45,065 bases of DNA from Nitrososphaerota archaeon (GCA_028867735.1 JAGWFW010000007.1:1-45065); one strand, 5' to 3'. Shown: positions 7,915-16,733, counted from the stretch's first letter. Numbers and translations: made by a program. Notes: generated from the letters alone by a model not told the origin.

Positions 7915-8498
7915 TCGGACTTGTAATGTGCGGGGGCAAGGGGACAAGGATGGGGTCTTCACCGGAAAAACTGCTTTTGAAATACAAAAAACCCGTGGTA
8001 CAGCATGTCATTTCCGCACTGGAAGAATCCGGGTGCTTTACAAAAATAATATGCGCAACAAGCAGAAATGCGCCCAAGACTGCAGAGTTTGTCAGGGGGC
8101 TTGGCATGCAAACAATTGAAACAAGGGGAAATGGATACGTCGAAGACCTGAACGAGGCCCTGAAAAATTTCAACGAGCATGTGTTTGTAGCATCGGGGGA
8201 TCTTGCACTGCTAGATTCTGAAATTGTGCAAAAAATTGTAAACCATTCTGAAAGCAGGCATCCTTGGACAAGCGTGCTTGCAAGCAAAAAGTTCCTGGAC
8301 TTGGTTGGAATCAAACCGGAATATCTTGTAAGCCATGACGGAAAGGAGTGCGCATTTACCGGAATATCCATCGTAAGCCCAAAAGATGTTGCGGACATGA
8401 AGTCTGTAAAGGAATCGTATATAGTAATTGATGACAAGCGTGTTGCGGTAAATCTTAACACAAAAAGAGATTACGAGCTACTACTCGGCACTGCCTAG
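7911..8498 (+). CDS. cobY: GTP:adenosylcobinamide-phosphate guanylyltransferase, archaeal CobY type
   Basis: This 195-residue nucleotidyltransferase has the glycine-rich NTP loop MCGGKGTRMGSSPEKLL near its N-terminus and a Rossmann-like alpha/beta pattern. The position at the end of the cobalamin operon identifies it as CobY, the archaeal non-orthologous replacement of the bacterial CobU kinase/guanylyltransferase. It activates adenosylcobinamide phosphate with GTP for CobS. The 3' end overlaps the convergent rps27e gene by 18 bases. A MobA-type molybdopterin guanylyltransferase is the main alternative, but context and the short length favour CobY. Confidence 0.88.
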   Translation: MIGLVMCGGKGTRMGSSPEKLLLKYKKPVVQHVISALEESGCFTKIICATSRNAPKTAEFVRGLGMQTIETRGNGYVEDLNEALKNFNEHVFVASGDLALLDSEIVQKIVNHSESRHPWTSVLASKKFLDLVGIKPEYLVSHDGKECAFTGISIVSPKDVADMKSVKESYIVIDDKRVAVNLNTKRDYELLLGTA

Positions 8499-8678
8499 TA
8501 CTTTGCCGTTAATCTCTGCAATGGCGCCTGTTGGCTCTGCCAGTGTATTGCCGCATGCCTTGCATGCAACTGTAGTAGATACATGAGAATAAACAACGCT
8601 TTCCTCCCCGCATTCCTTGCACTGGACTCTCTGGAATCTGCTTCCAGGCTTTGGGATGAGAATTTGGGATTTTTTCAT
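8481..8678 (-). CDS. rps27e: ribosomal protein S27e
   Basis: The 65-residue protein has the S27e zinc ribbon: a CKECG pair near residues 21-25 and a CKACG pair near 38-42, with the flanking basic N-terminus PKPGSRFQRVQC. It is a small-subunit ribosomal protein shared by archaea and eukaryotes. It is co-transcribed with the L44e gene, whose stop overlaps its ATG by 4 bases. Its 3' end overlaps cobY on the opposite strand. Confidence 0.95.
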   Translation of the reverse strand: MKKSQILIPKPGSRFQRVQCKECGEESVVYSHVSTTVACKACGNTLAEPTGAIAEINGKVLGSAE

Positions 8679-8956
8679 TGTGCTACCAACTCTAACTTTC
8701 TTAGTCTTATTCCTGCCACGTTAAATTTCTTTTTACATTCTGGACACAGCAGGATGGGTGTCATCTTCTTTGTGGTCTTTGCCGGCTTGGCAAGCTTTGG
8801 GAATTTCTGGCCGCCATATCCCTTTTTGTCCTCGGCGTGTCTTCTTTCACCGATTGCAGAACCCCTTCTCTTTCCTGCCTTGTACAAGGAAACCTTCTGT
8901 AAGGTATGCTTTTTACATTTGGGACAATACCTTCTGATCTCCTTGGGCATGTTCAT
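8675..8956 (-). CDS. rpl44e: ribosomal protein L44e
   Basis: The 93-residue basic protein matches L44e: an N-terminal CPKCKKHT zinc pair (about residues 11-18), the Lys/Gly-rich linker with GERRHAEDKKGYGGQKFP, and the second CPECKK pair (about 75-80). It is a large-subunit protein near the E site in archaea and eukaryotes. The pairing L44e then S27e is a typical archaeal arrangement. The promoter region lies in the 121-base divergent gap 8957-9077. Confidence 0.96.
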   Translation of the reverse strand: MNMPKEIRRYCPKCKKHTLQKVSLYKAGKRRGSAIGERRHAEDKKGYGGQKFPKLAKPAKTTKKMTPILLCPECKKKFNVAGIRLRKLELVAQ

Positions 8957-9077
8957 AAAAGATGTCGGCCCTTGACCGTTATTTAGATGTTAGAAAATCA
9001 TCTCTTGTGAAATCTTTACGCTTGAATATTTTGTAAAACCTAGGCATCCGTAAATATCGCGGCGTGCTACTTATGAT

Positions 9078-9317
9078 ATGGTTAGCCGACGTACAGTGGA
9101 ATTGGCTGGAGTCATTATGACTGTAGGTATAGTTGCCATGTCTGGCACTAACTTGGCCTTTGCACAACAACCATCATGTGGAGAGCAAGCTTACGGATAC
9201 ATCGGATGCACTCCACTAAATACAGCGCAACTGTATGGCAGCATTTTGGTGGCAGGCGTGGTTGCTCTTGCTATCGGATGCGGAGCCGCAGGAGTGCGAT
9301 ACCATACCATCCCCTAA
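9078..9317 (+). CDS. small exported/membrane protein, unknown function
   Basis: The 79-residue protein has an N-terminal hydrophobic signal-like segment (about residues 9-27) with a plausible cleavage after AFA-QQ, a short loop with three cysteines (CGEQAYGYIGC), and a C-terminal transmembrane segment (about 54-72). A TAAATATC box lies about 25 bases upstream of the ATG, fitting a leaderless message. I do not recognise the family; small secreted proteins of this type are common in Nitrososphaerota. The gene stands alone between the divergent L44e gene and adenine deaminase. Confidence 0.65.
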   Translation: MVSRRTVELAGVIMTVGIVAMSGTNLAFAQQPSCGEQAYGYIGCTPLNTAQLYGSILVAGVVALAIGCGAAGVRYHTIP

Positions 9318-9451
9318 CGTCAATTAACAGACTTGACACCTGAACGGAGTCCCGCCTAGTGTACGTTCTAATTCATAATTGATGCAACTCTTGCAGACCT
9401 TAAATTGCGCTTTGAATTTGCTTTAATAGCGTACCAGCCTAGAATCATTTT

Positions 9452-11224
9452 GTGAAGACAAGCTCTCTTGCAGAAATGATTGGTCCCTTAAACCAAGTTG
9501 CAATGGGGGAGAAAAAGGCAGACATTGTACTGAAAAACTGCAGGCTTGTCAACGTATATTCAAGAGAGATAATACCGCAAACGCAGATTGCCATTCTAAA
9601 AGACAGGATTGCATATGTCGGCAGGGACGCATCGCACACCGCAGGAGAAAAGACTGCAATAATAGACCTGGAAGAAAAGTTTGTCACTCCGGGGTTTGCA
9701 GATTCGCACATACACATAGACCAGTATATTTTGCCGTCCGAGCTTGCAAGGCACGCCCTTCTTTGTGGAACCACGGCATTATTTTCAGATCCTATTGATA
9801 TCGTAAGCGTTTGCGGGTATCGGGGATTTCGAGAGTTCGTCAGGATGACAGACGAGCTGCCAATTCGAGTATTTCACATGATACCTGGAGGACTGCCGGT
9901 CGACAGAAAATTCAGTCACGCAAGAACAATATCAAAAACAGAGCAGAAAAAGACGTTTGAGCTTGCAAGCGTTCTTGGAATGGGAGAGGTGTTTTCCTGG
10001 ACAAAGGTTACAACACACGACCCGATTACGATTCAAAACATAAGCCATATTCTTGAAAACGGCGGGATTGTAAACGGCCACACTGCGGGGGCAAGCGACA
10101 AGAAGCTAAATGCCTACATTGCATCCGGGATATTCTCATGTCACGAGCCAGTCAACTATGATCAGGTAATGGAAAGGCTGAGGCTTGGCATGTGGGTAAT
10201 GATGAGGGATGGTTCCATACGAAGGGATCTTGAGAGTATAGTGCCAAACGTCCTGTCAAACAAGACATACCTTGACAGGCTGATGTTTTGCACCGACGGG
10301 GTGACACCAAAAGATCTCTTGGAGTTTGGCATGATTGATCACTGCATCAGAAAATCGGTGTCAATCGGCATGGAACCAATAGATGCGATAACTATTGCAT
10401 CAAGAAACTGCTTTGAATATTATAAAATGGGCAACGACCTGGGCGGAATTGCGCCGGGAAAGCTTGCAGACATTCTGGTCTTTGATGACCTGGACAAGCT
10501 AAGGCCTGACAAGGTCTTTGTGGGAGGAAAACTGCTTGTCGCGCACGGAAACCTTGTCTCCAAGAGCCCAAAACCTGTACTCTCCAAATGGATAACAAAA
10601 ACGGTAAGAGTGCGACATAAATTTGCAGAAAACGATTTTCTAGTGCGTAGCAAGGAAAGTTCTGTGCAGGCCACCGTAATCAGGATGGATACTGAAATTA
10701 TAACAAAAAAAGACAGCGAGGAACTCTGTGTCAGGGACGGAAATGTTGCAGCCTCACGGGAAAAAGATGTCTGGAAGGTGGCTGCAATAGACAGGACGTA
10801 TGGAACCGGGAAAAAGTGTGTCGGATTTTTGAAGAATCTTGGCGCCGACATTGGCGCATTTGGGTCTACGCAAAGCTTTCATGAAAATGACATGATAGTG
10901 ATTGGCTCAAATGAAAAGGACATGGCGCTGGTGGCAAATGAACTGGCAAAGGCACAGGGCGGCATGGTTGCCGCAAGGGACGGAAAAATAATGTGCAGGT
11001 TTGAAATGCCCGTAGCAGGCCTTGTCTCAAAGCTTCCCCTTGAGGAGGCAGTGGTACAATACAACGAGATCGACGAAAAAATAGCTGAATCAGGCTGCAA
11101 ATTCAAGCAGCCCCACCTTATACCTCTCTTTCTTCCATTTCTTGCGCTGCCAGAGGTTAGAATTTTGTACAGCGGGGTAGTTGATGTTAAAAACAGAGCT
11201 TATCTGAAGATTTTGGGCGGATAA
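9452..11224 (+). CDS. ade: adenine deaminase
   Basis: The 590-residue amidohydrolase has an N-terminal composite beta domain (DIVLKNCRLVNVYSREIIP), a metal-binding HIHIDQY motif near residue 90, the NGHTAG and SCHEPV histidines around 200-230, FCTDGV near 276 and GGIAPGKLADILV near 330, then the C-terminal domain typical of long adenine deaminases. It hydrolyses adenine to hypoxanthine and ammonia in purine salvage. The start is a GTG; a CTTTAATAG box lies about 25 bases upstream. A paralogous amidohydrolase with another substrate is a lesser possibility. Confidence 0.88.
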   Translation: MKTSSLAEMIGPLNQVAMGEKKADIVLKNCRLVNVYSREIIPQTQIAILKDRIAYVGRDASHTAGEKTAIIDLEEKFVTPGFADSHIHIDQYILPSELARHALLCGTTALFSDPIDIVSVCGYRGFREFVRMTDELPIRVFHMIPGGLPVDRKFSHARTISKTEQKKTFELASVLGMGEVFSWTKVTTHDPITIQNISHILENGGIVNGHTAGASDKKLNAYIASGIFSCHEPVNYDQVMERLRLGMWVMMRDGSIRRDLESIVPNVLSNKTYLDRLMFCTDGVTPKDLLEFGMIDHCIRKSVSIGMEPIDAITIASRNCFEYYKMGNDLGGIAPGKLADILVFDDLDKLRPDKVFVGGKLLVAHGNLVSKSPKPVLSKWITKTVRVRHKFAENDFLVRSKESSVQATVIRMDTEIITKKDSEELCVRDGNVAASREKDVWKVAAIDRTYGTGKKCVGFLKNLGADIGAFGSTQSFHENDMIVIGSNEKDMALVANELAKAQGGMVAARDGKIMCRFEMPVAGLVSKLPLEEAVVQYNEIDEKIAESGCKFKQPHLIPLFLPFLALPEVRILYSGVVDVKNRAYLKILGG

Positions 11225-11268
11225 ACTATTAAAGGGGGAAATTTGACTACCGATCTCAGGGAATAATT

Positions 11269-12900
11269 TTGGCTTCAATTCAGCAAACACCACAGGGTCC
11301 AGTCCTGGTGCTCAAGGAGAGCGCCTTACAGCAAAAAGGACGAGATGCCCAGAAAAATAATATCGCAGCAGCAAAACTGGTTGCTGAACTTGTACGTACA
11401 AGCCTGGGTCCAAGAGGAATGGACAAGATGCTTGTAGATTCTTTGGGAGATGTTACAATTACAAACGACGGCGCTACCATTCTAAAGGAGATAGATGTGC
11501 AGCATCCCGCAGCAAAGATGATGGTAGAGATCTCAAAAACAGTAGACACCGAGGTAGGCGACGGAACAACATCGTCTGTTGTCTTTGGAGGATCGCTTCT
11601 TGCAAAGGCAGAGGAGTTATTGGAAAAAGATGTTCATGCTACAGTAATTATTGAGGGATTCCAGGCAGCATCTGAAAAAGCACTGTCCTTGCTTCAGGAG
11701 CTTGCCAAGTCTGTGAGCCCAAACGAGAGGGAAGTTCTCATAAAGGTGGCAAAGACAAGCATGGAATCAAAGCTTATCTCAGAAGACAGCGACATGCTCT
11801 CAAAACTTGTTGTTGATGCAACACTCCAGGTGGTAGAAAAAGAAGAACGTGGAAACAAGGTCGACCTTGACAACATCAAGGTGGAAAAGAAGGCCGGAGG
11901 CTCGATTCGAAATACACATCTAATCAAGGGTATAGTTCTTGACAAGGAAGTTGTACACAGCGGCATGCCGACAAAGATGGAAAAGGCAAAGATTGCACTG
12001 TTAAATTCTGCCCTTGAGATTGAAAAGACCGAGATGAGCGCTGAAATCAGAATCACCGACCCGACACAGATGCAGATGTTCCTGGAAGAGGAAAACAGGA
12101 TGCTAAAATCCATGGTGGACAAGATTCACGAGATTGGTGCCAACGTATTGATCTGCCAGAAGGGAATTGACGACATTGCACAACATTACCTTGCAAAACA
12201 AGGAATTCTTTCAGTAAGACGTGTAAAGGAAAGCGACATGACAAAACTTGCAAAAGCTACTGGTGGAAGAATCAGCAGCAACATTGATGACATGACATCT
12301 AAAGACCTTGGCACCGCTGAAACAGTAGAGCAGCGAAAAGTGGAGACAGAAAAATGGGTCTTCATTGAGGGATGCAAGAACCCGCGCGCAATCACCATAC
12401 TCATCAGGGGAGGATCACAGAGAGTTGTAGATGAGGTAGACAGATCACTTCATGACTCGTTAATGGTAGTAAAAGATGTAATCGAAAAGCCGGCTGTTGT
12501 AGCTGGTGGAGGCGCTCCAGAAGAGTTCCTTTCATCAAACCTAAAAGACTGGGCAGACAGATTTGAGGGACGGGAGCAGCTTGCAATCAAAAAATATGCC
12601 GAAGCGCTAGAAATTATCCCGCTGACAATTGCGGAAAATGCCGGAATGGATCCAATCAATACGATGGTAACCTTGCGCGCAAAGCAAAGCCAGGGCAAGA
12701 AATGGACCGGAATTGACGCACGAAACACTAGAGTGGCAGACATGTACTCTCTTGATATCATAGAGCCGGTTGCGGTAAAAGAGCAGATAATAAAATCTGC
12801 GACAGAGGCGGCATGCATGATTCTAAGAATTGATGATGTGATTGCATCATCTGGCAAGGGCGGAGGAAGAGGCGGACCTCCAATGCCGCCAATGGGCTAG
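11269..12900 (+). CDS. ths: thermosome subunit (group II chaperonin)
   Basis: The 543-residue protein is a full-length CCT/thermosome subunit: [31 protein letters not shown], then [12 protein letters not shown] for ATP binding, an apical domain, and the VVAGGGAPE motif in the returning equatorial domain. It ends in a short Gly/Pro/Met tail ([13 protein letters not shown]). It folds proteins in the cytosol as a double ring. The start is a TTG giving [17 protein letters not shown], the expected N-terminus. A CTATTAAAG box lies about 40 bases upstream. Confidence 0.96.
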   Translation: MASIQQTPQGPVLVLKESALQQKGRDAQKNNIAAAKLVAELVRTSLGPRGMDKMLVDSLGDVTITNDGATILKEIDVQHPAAKMMVEISKTVDTEVGDGTTSSVVFGGSLLAKAEELLEKDVHATVIIEGFQAASEKALSLLQELAKSVSPNEREVLIKVAKTSMESKLISEDSDMLSKLVVDATLQVVEKEERGNKVDLDNIKVEKKAGGSIRNTHLIKGIVLDKEVVHSGMPTKMEKAKIALLNSALEIEKTEMSAEIRITDPTQMQMFLEEENRMLKSMVDKIHEIGANVLICQKGIDDIAQHYLAKQGILSVRRVKESDMTKLAKATGGRISSNIDDMTSKDLGTAETVEQRKVETEKWVFIEGCKNPRAITILIRGGSQRVVDEVDRSLHDSLMVVKDVIEKPAVVAGGGAPEEFLSSNLKDWADRFEGREQLAIKKYAEALEIIPLTIAENAGMDPINTMVTLRAKQSQGKKWTGIDARNTRVADMYSLDIIEPVAVKEQIIKSATEAACMILRIDDVIASSGKGGGRGGPPMPPMG

Positions 12901-12909
12901 AACCATTTC

Positions 12910-13911
12910 ATGCTAGAAAAACTGCGAAAAACCAAGCTAGGCCCAGTTGTTGTTTTAAACGACTTTTTTCTTGACAGGATACTCTCCGTGCCAGACATTG
13001 GCAGTTTTTACAACCAGATCATGGAAAAAATCAGCCTTGGCGGAAGCATACGAGGTGTACAGCAAAAAGACATCAAGGGGGGAAACGCCACAAATGTTGC
13101 ATACGCGCTTGCAATGCTTGGCTGTCCGATATCACTCATTACAATATCTGACAGGGCAGGCGCCATTCTGCTAAAGGAGACATTTTCAGAGTTCAAGAGG
13201 GCAGCACTCTATGTAATTGACGGCAAGCCTGGCAGAACCACCGCACTAGAGTTTCAAAACGACTCTGACATTGTAAATATCATGCTGTCTGATCTTGGCG
13301 ACAATGAAAAGTTTGGCCCTGAAAGGATTGGAAAAAAGGAGCAGGGCGCGCTGGCAAAGGCGTCTGCAGTAATTGTTACAAACTGGGCAAGCAACAGAAA
13401 GGGAACAGAACTTGCAAAATTTGCATTTGAAAAATCAAAAAATGCACTCCATCTTCTGGACCCGGCTGACATTCAAACAAGGGCAAAGGAATTCAGGGAC
13501 TCGCTTGGAAAGATTGGGCCACACTTGGACTCCTTGTGCATAAATGAAAATGAGTGCAACGTGTTATTGGCGCAATACAGGCTTGGGAAAATATCTGGTA
13601 CAAGCGAGACAAAAAAGCTTGTCATGGAGCTTGCAAGAAAATCTTCCGTATCCATAGACCTGCACACGGCAGCCGGTTCCTACTGGACTGATGGAAAAGA
13701 GGTAGAGTTTGCAAAATCTTTTTCCGTAAAACCAATACTTGTAACCGGGGCAGGAGATGTCTGGGATGCTGCAAATGTCATCGGATACATGTCAGGTCTT
13801 GATCCTGGTGAAAGACTTGTCTTTGCAAATGCCGCAGCGGCTCTGTATATCTCAAATCCAAGGGGAATCCCACCTACCATGGATGAAGTATTCTCCCTTG
13901 CAAAAAACTAA
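12910..13911 (+). CDS. PfkB-family carbohydrate/nucleoside kinase
   Basis: The 333-residue protein belongs to the ribokinase/PfkB superfamily. GGNATNVAYALAMLG (about residues 58-72) is the first signature and GAGDVWDAANVIGYMSG (about 278-294) is the second, with the Asp of GAGD as catalytic base. It starts 9 bases after the thermosome stop, so it probably shares that transcript. The substrate cannot be read from sequence; nucleosides, ribose or ribose 1-phosphate are candidates, and adenine deaminase two genes upstream leans towards purine or ribose salvage (inference). Confidence 0.88.
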   Translation: MLEKLRKTKLGPVVVLNDFFLDRILSVPDIGSFYNQIMEKISLGGSIRGVQQKDIKGGNATNVAYALAMLGCPISLITISDRAGAILLKETFSEFKRAALYVIDGKPGRTTALEFQNDSDIVNIMLSDLGDNEKFGPERIGKKEQGALAKASAVIVTNWASNRKGTELAKFAFEKSKNALHLLDPADIQTRAKEFRDSLGKIGPHLDSLCINENECNVLLAQYRLGKISGTSETKKLVMELARKSSVSIDLHTAAGSYWTDGKEVEFAKSFSVKPILVTGAGDVWDAANVIGYMSGLDPGERLVFANAAAALYISNPRGIPPTMDEVFSLAKN

Positions 13912-13919
13912 TTTCCGGG

Positions 13920-14081
13920 TTAGGACTTTACAGAGATAATCTTGTTACAGTCCACGCACTTGATGGCGTTCTCCTCGCGCTGAATGTGGTCAGAGCCGCA
14001 CCTCAGGCATATGAGCACGTGCTTTCTTGAGCTTTTGACCCCGAAGAAATTCAAGAGTTCAAGCTTGTTACTTGATGCCAT
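13920..14081 (-). CDS. small zinc-ribbon protein
   Basis: A 53-residue protein from the ATG at 14081 contains one zinc ribbon, CLRCGSDHIQ...KCVDCNKI (four cysteines in two CxxC pairs, about residues 26-47). Similar tiny ribbons in archaea are transcription or translation accessory factors, but no specific role can be assigned. The same frame stays open to a start at 14231, but that extension is hydrophobic, cysteine-studded and overlaps the divergent gene at 14222, so the short form is preferred. A GTG three codons upstream is another possible start. Confidence 0.65.
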   Translation of the reverse strand: MASSNKLELLNFFGVKSSRKHVLICLRCGSDHIQREENAIKCVDCNKIISVKS

Positions 14082-14221
14082 CCTAGTCACGACTAGATTG
14101 TTTTTACGGGATTTAATCAGTATGTACGCATTGGAGTGCACTGCAAACAACCACAGACAGAAGATATAATCCGAAATAACGCAATAGAATGATGTCAAGG
14201 CTTTATTAGTAGTATGTTTCG

Positions 14222-14827
14222 GTGGATGCACGGAGAGAAGAGTTGCGAAGACACGGATTCGTTGAGAGGGATATTGACCCCAAAGATGTTTATTTACATG
14301 TTAAAGAACTCTTACAATCGCAAGAATTCAAGATCACATCAGAGGATACAAAGGACGGATTCTGGGATATCCATGCAAGAAAATCCAATACGGCTAGAAT
14401 AATCATGGGAAGGGTCAGGGATGTTGATATTGTCATTGCCGGTACCAAAGGAAAATTCGAGGTTCAGCTGCATGCTGGTATCTGGGGAAGAGACATGGCC
14501 ATTCCAGCCATTGAGGGACTTGCAACACTTGGCATAGCTGCTGCAGCGGATATTCATTCTGCACACAAGTTCGAGGAAAAACTTTGGGAGCAAATAGTTA
14601 ACAAGATAGATTCTTCGTTGAAGATATGCCGGCTGGACGGACTACTCTTCAAATCCGATGAAGATCTGACAGAACACCAACAAGTACATCAACAACAAGC
14701 ACAAGGTTCTACGATGAACCAGATGCTTATGATGGGAATGCTTGGAGGAGGGGGAATGGGAATGTATGGAATGGGCATGGGTTACGGCGGCTTTGGTTAT
14801 GGTGGCTTGGGCGGCCTATGGATCTAG
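14222..14827 (+). CDS. conserved-looking protein with a Gly/Met/Tyr-rich tail, unknown function
   Basis: The 201-residue protein has a compact alpha/beta domain (about residues 1-145; LHAGIWGRDMAIPAIEGLATLGIAAAADIH is its most hydrophobic part), a Gln/His-rich linker (EHQQVHQQQAQG, about 154-165), and a low-complexity tail of Met, Gly and Tyr ending GGLGGLWI. A CTTTATTAG box lies about 25 bases before the GTG start, fitting a leaderless transcript. I do not recognise the domain. The tail resembles self-associating or membrane-contacting Gly-rich tails rather than a signal sequence. Confidence 0.7.
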   Translation: MDARREELRRHGFVERDIDPKDVYLHVKELLQSQEFKITSEDTKDGFWDIHARKSNTARIIMGRVRDVDIVIAGTKGKFEVQLHAGIWGRDMAIPAIEGLATLGIAAAADIHSAHKFEEKLWEQIVNKIDSSLKICRLDGLLFKSDEDLTEHQQVHQQQAQGSTMNQMLMMGMLGGGGMGMYGMGMGYGGFGYGGLGGLWI

Positions 14828-14940
14828 CCATTGTACTGCATATTGTCATATGATTCTAAAGTGCTAAAATATCAATCAACAAACCATCTGCACAATCACT
14901 AACAAAACGTGTTCTACTGTCACACCGGGTCTGTTCATGA

Positions 14941-15568
14941 AAGGAAGTCAAGCTGAAACCCAAGTTTCCTGTTTGGTTCAATCAAGTGATATCATCATAC
15001 ATTACAGGATTTGCAAGGGCGCAGCTTTACAAATTTATAAAATATCATCAGTTGGAAAAATATGTGGTTGCCTTTGCAACTGATTCAATTGCGTGTAGGA
15101 AAAAGATTGCCGGACTGGATAGCAGAAAATTAGGTGAAATGAAACTAGACAAGGAAGACGTGACGTGTACTTTCTCTCAAATGGGTTTTACTTGTTTAAT
15201 GGGGTATGGAAGAACCGCGGGATTGGGTACGATGCTGAGAGAAAGGCCGAGATCGAGCACTTGGATACCAAGGTTGACGAAGACGGTAGCCTCTACATTA
15301 CCGTTAAAACTACGAAGACCACGCATATCAAGAGCGGAATTATCTACAACAAACTCGACAAAATAGGCAAGATCGAGGAATATGAGAAGAAAATTGGCTT
15401 GAATTCTGACAGAAAACGCCTTGGCTTTCTGATCTGAAATCCTTGAAGGAAAAGACATTTTGTGATTCTTCGCCCATTCCGATTGATATTGTAGGAGATA
15501 TCATATCAAAAAAGGAAATTGAATGGGCTGTGGATGATGAAGGGTATGAGCCTGAAAGTAATCTTTAA
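14941..15568 (+). pseudogene. C-terminal remnant of a virus/plasmid-type family B DNA polymerase
   Basis: Reading frames join across two breaks. The first part (frame of 14986) carries NQVISSYITGFARAQLYKF and the palm motif C equivalent VVAFATDSI. A tandem duplication of GACGT at 15157-15166 then shifts the frame; removing one copy restores KEDVYFLSNGFYLFNG in the frame of 15165, followed by the KNRG motif. A one-base loss near 15420 shifts it again, giving WLSDLKSLKEK and a stop at 15566-15568. Upstream of 14941 the frame has stops, and the exonuclease domain and motifs A and B are absent. Family assignment rests on motif order (helix, TDS, KxRG); a casposon, provirus or plasmid source cannot be told apart. 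Confidence 0.6.
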
Positions 15569-15604
15569 GGTCAAATCTTTTGTGAAATTGGTAATCGTAT
15601 CAAT

Positions 15605-15682
15605 GATAATATTTTTTGATAATATATTTAGATAATACATAAAGATTATATAATGAGATTATGTATACAGATTAATGAAATT
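15605..15682 (+). repeat. array of six 13-bp-period GATWAT repeats
   Basis: GAT occurs at 15605, 15618, 15631, 15644, 15657 and 15670, exactly 13 bases apart. The first three units begin GATAAT, the next two GATTAT and the last GATTA, which runs into the ATG at 15675. The remaining seven positions are almost all A/T. The array therefore covers the core promoter and start codon of the DGQHR gene. It could be an operator array or an AT-rich 13-mer unwinding element of a replicon; the pattern itself is directly visible. Confidence 0.8.
15635..15666 (+). promoter_or_regulatory. TATA box inside an operator-like dyad for the DGQHR gene
   Basis: The self-complementary TATA-like core ATTATATAAT (15645-15654) is flanked by inverted arms ATACATAA (15635-15642) and TTATGTAT (15659-15666). 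The core is centred about 25 bases before the ATG, which fits an archaeal TATA box for a leaderless transcript. The dyad suggests a dimeric repressor that would exclude TBP. Confidence 0.6.
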
Positions 15683-16733
15683 CAAAGCAATTCATTTTGT
15701 CCAGCACGAAACTGAGATGTATAATTGTGTCATCTCAGCAGGAGACTTGGTAAAGTCGGGTAAGGTCGATATCTGGAAACCAAATCATGAAGAAGGGTAT
15801 CAGAGGGAACCCGAACCAAGTAGAGCAAAAGCCTATAGCAGATACATATCTGCAGAGATTTCGCCTCCTGCCATACTAGCAAACATAAGAACTAGCGACA
15901 AGGAAAAAGTCAGATACAACAACGGATGGCTTGAGATTCCCGACGATGTACCTCTATGGTTAGAGGATGGGCAACATAGAGTGGGAGGCTTAAAGTTACT
16001 GATGGAATCTGCACCAGAAAAATTTGTGGATCTTCCAATACCCATAGTCATTACAATGGGCCTATCCGTATATGAGGAAGCAAAACAGTTCTTAGTTGTA
16101 AACAAAACACAGAAGAAAGTAAGAACAGATCTAGCAGAGAGATTTCTTCAAAAAGCAGAAAAAGAGGAAGGTGTGAAGAACTTGTACAACAGGGGGTTCC
16201 TTCGTGGAATAGAGTGGATCCCAACTGCTATAGCGATAGCAGATACTCTGAATAGAGACGATCACAGCACATGGCATGATAAGATAAGATTACCTAATGA
16301 ACCTAAAGGCGTGACTGTCGTAAATCAGAAATCGTTCACCGATTCTCTCAAACCTCTTGTGCATGCTGATGGAGTGCTTGCAGGAAAATCTCCCGCAGTA
16401 ATTGCATCAATCCTTAATCGCTATTGGGAAGCAATTCGCGAATTGAATCCAAAACCATTTGACGAACCAGAAAACTATGTAATTCAGACAACAACTGGAG
16501 TCTTTGTTCTACATTCTTTGATGACCAAAGTATGTATGAAAGTTGGTAAGGACGAACCACAAAAGAAAGACTTCCTCAATGTGTTAGGAAGAATAGAGTC
16601 TCTCAAAGACGAAGGTAAATGGAGTAAGAATGGAGAGTATGGCAATATGGCAGGACAGAAAGGTTTCAATCTGATAAAATGGGAACTGCAAAACGAATTG
16701 GAGTCAGCATATCAAAATGCTGTAGTCCAGTAA
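15675..16733 (+). CDS. DGQHR-domain protein (DndB-like)
   Basis: The 352-residue protein has the eponymous DGQHR motif at residues 98-102, preceded by the GYQREPEPSRAKAYSRYI block (41-58) and followed by FLVVNKTQKKVRTDLAERFL. These are the conserved blocks of the DGQHR/DndB family, which includes the regulator of DNA phosphorothioation operons and related ParB-like proteins in DNA-modification clusters. No dndA, C, D or E gene is present here. The next gene encodes a PD-(D/E)XK nuclease-like protein, so the pair looks like a defence or genome-maintenance module. A 13-bp repeat array overlaps the promoter. The ATG start fits a TATA box 25 bases upstream. Confidence 0.8.
   Translation: MKFKAIHFVQHETEMYNCVISAGDLVKSGKVDIWKPNHEEGYQREPEPSRAKAYSRYISAEISPPAILANIRTSDKEKVRYNNGWLEIPDDVPLWLEDGQHRVGGLKLLMESAPEKFVDLPIPIVITMGLSVYEEAKQFLVVNKTQKKVRTDLAERFLQKAEKEEGVKNLYNRGFLRGIEWIPTAIAIADTLNRDDHSTWHDKIRLPNEPKGVTVVNQKSFTDSLKPLVHADGVLAGKSPAVIASILNRYWEAIRELNPKPFDEPENYVIQTTTGVFVLHSLMTKVCMKVGKDEPQKKDFLNVLGRIESLKDEGKWSKNGEYGNMAGQKGFNLIKWELQNELESAYQNAVVQ

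Noticed and set aside
14082-14231. Long N-terminal extension of the zinc-ribbon protein
   Set aside because: It would overlap the divergent gene at 14222 and reads as a non-conserved hydrophobic stretch; the ATG at 14081 is sufficient.
14941-15568. Casposon
   Set aside because: A family B polymerase is present, but no Cas1 gene or terminal inverted repeats were seen around it, so only a generic mobile-element remnant is called.
15605-15682. CRISPR-like array
   Set aside because: The units are 13 bases with no spacers and diverge after the first six bases; there are no cas genes nearby.
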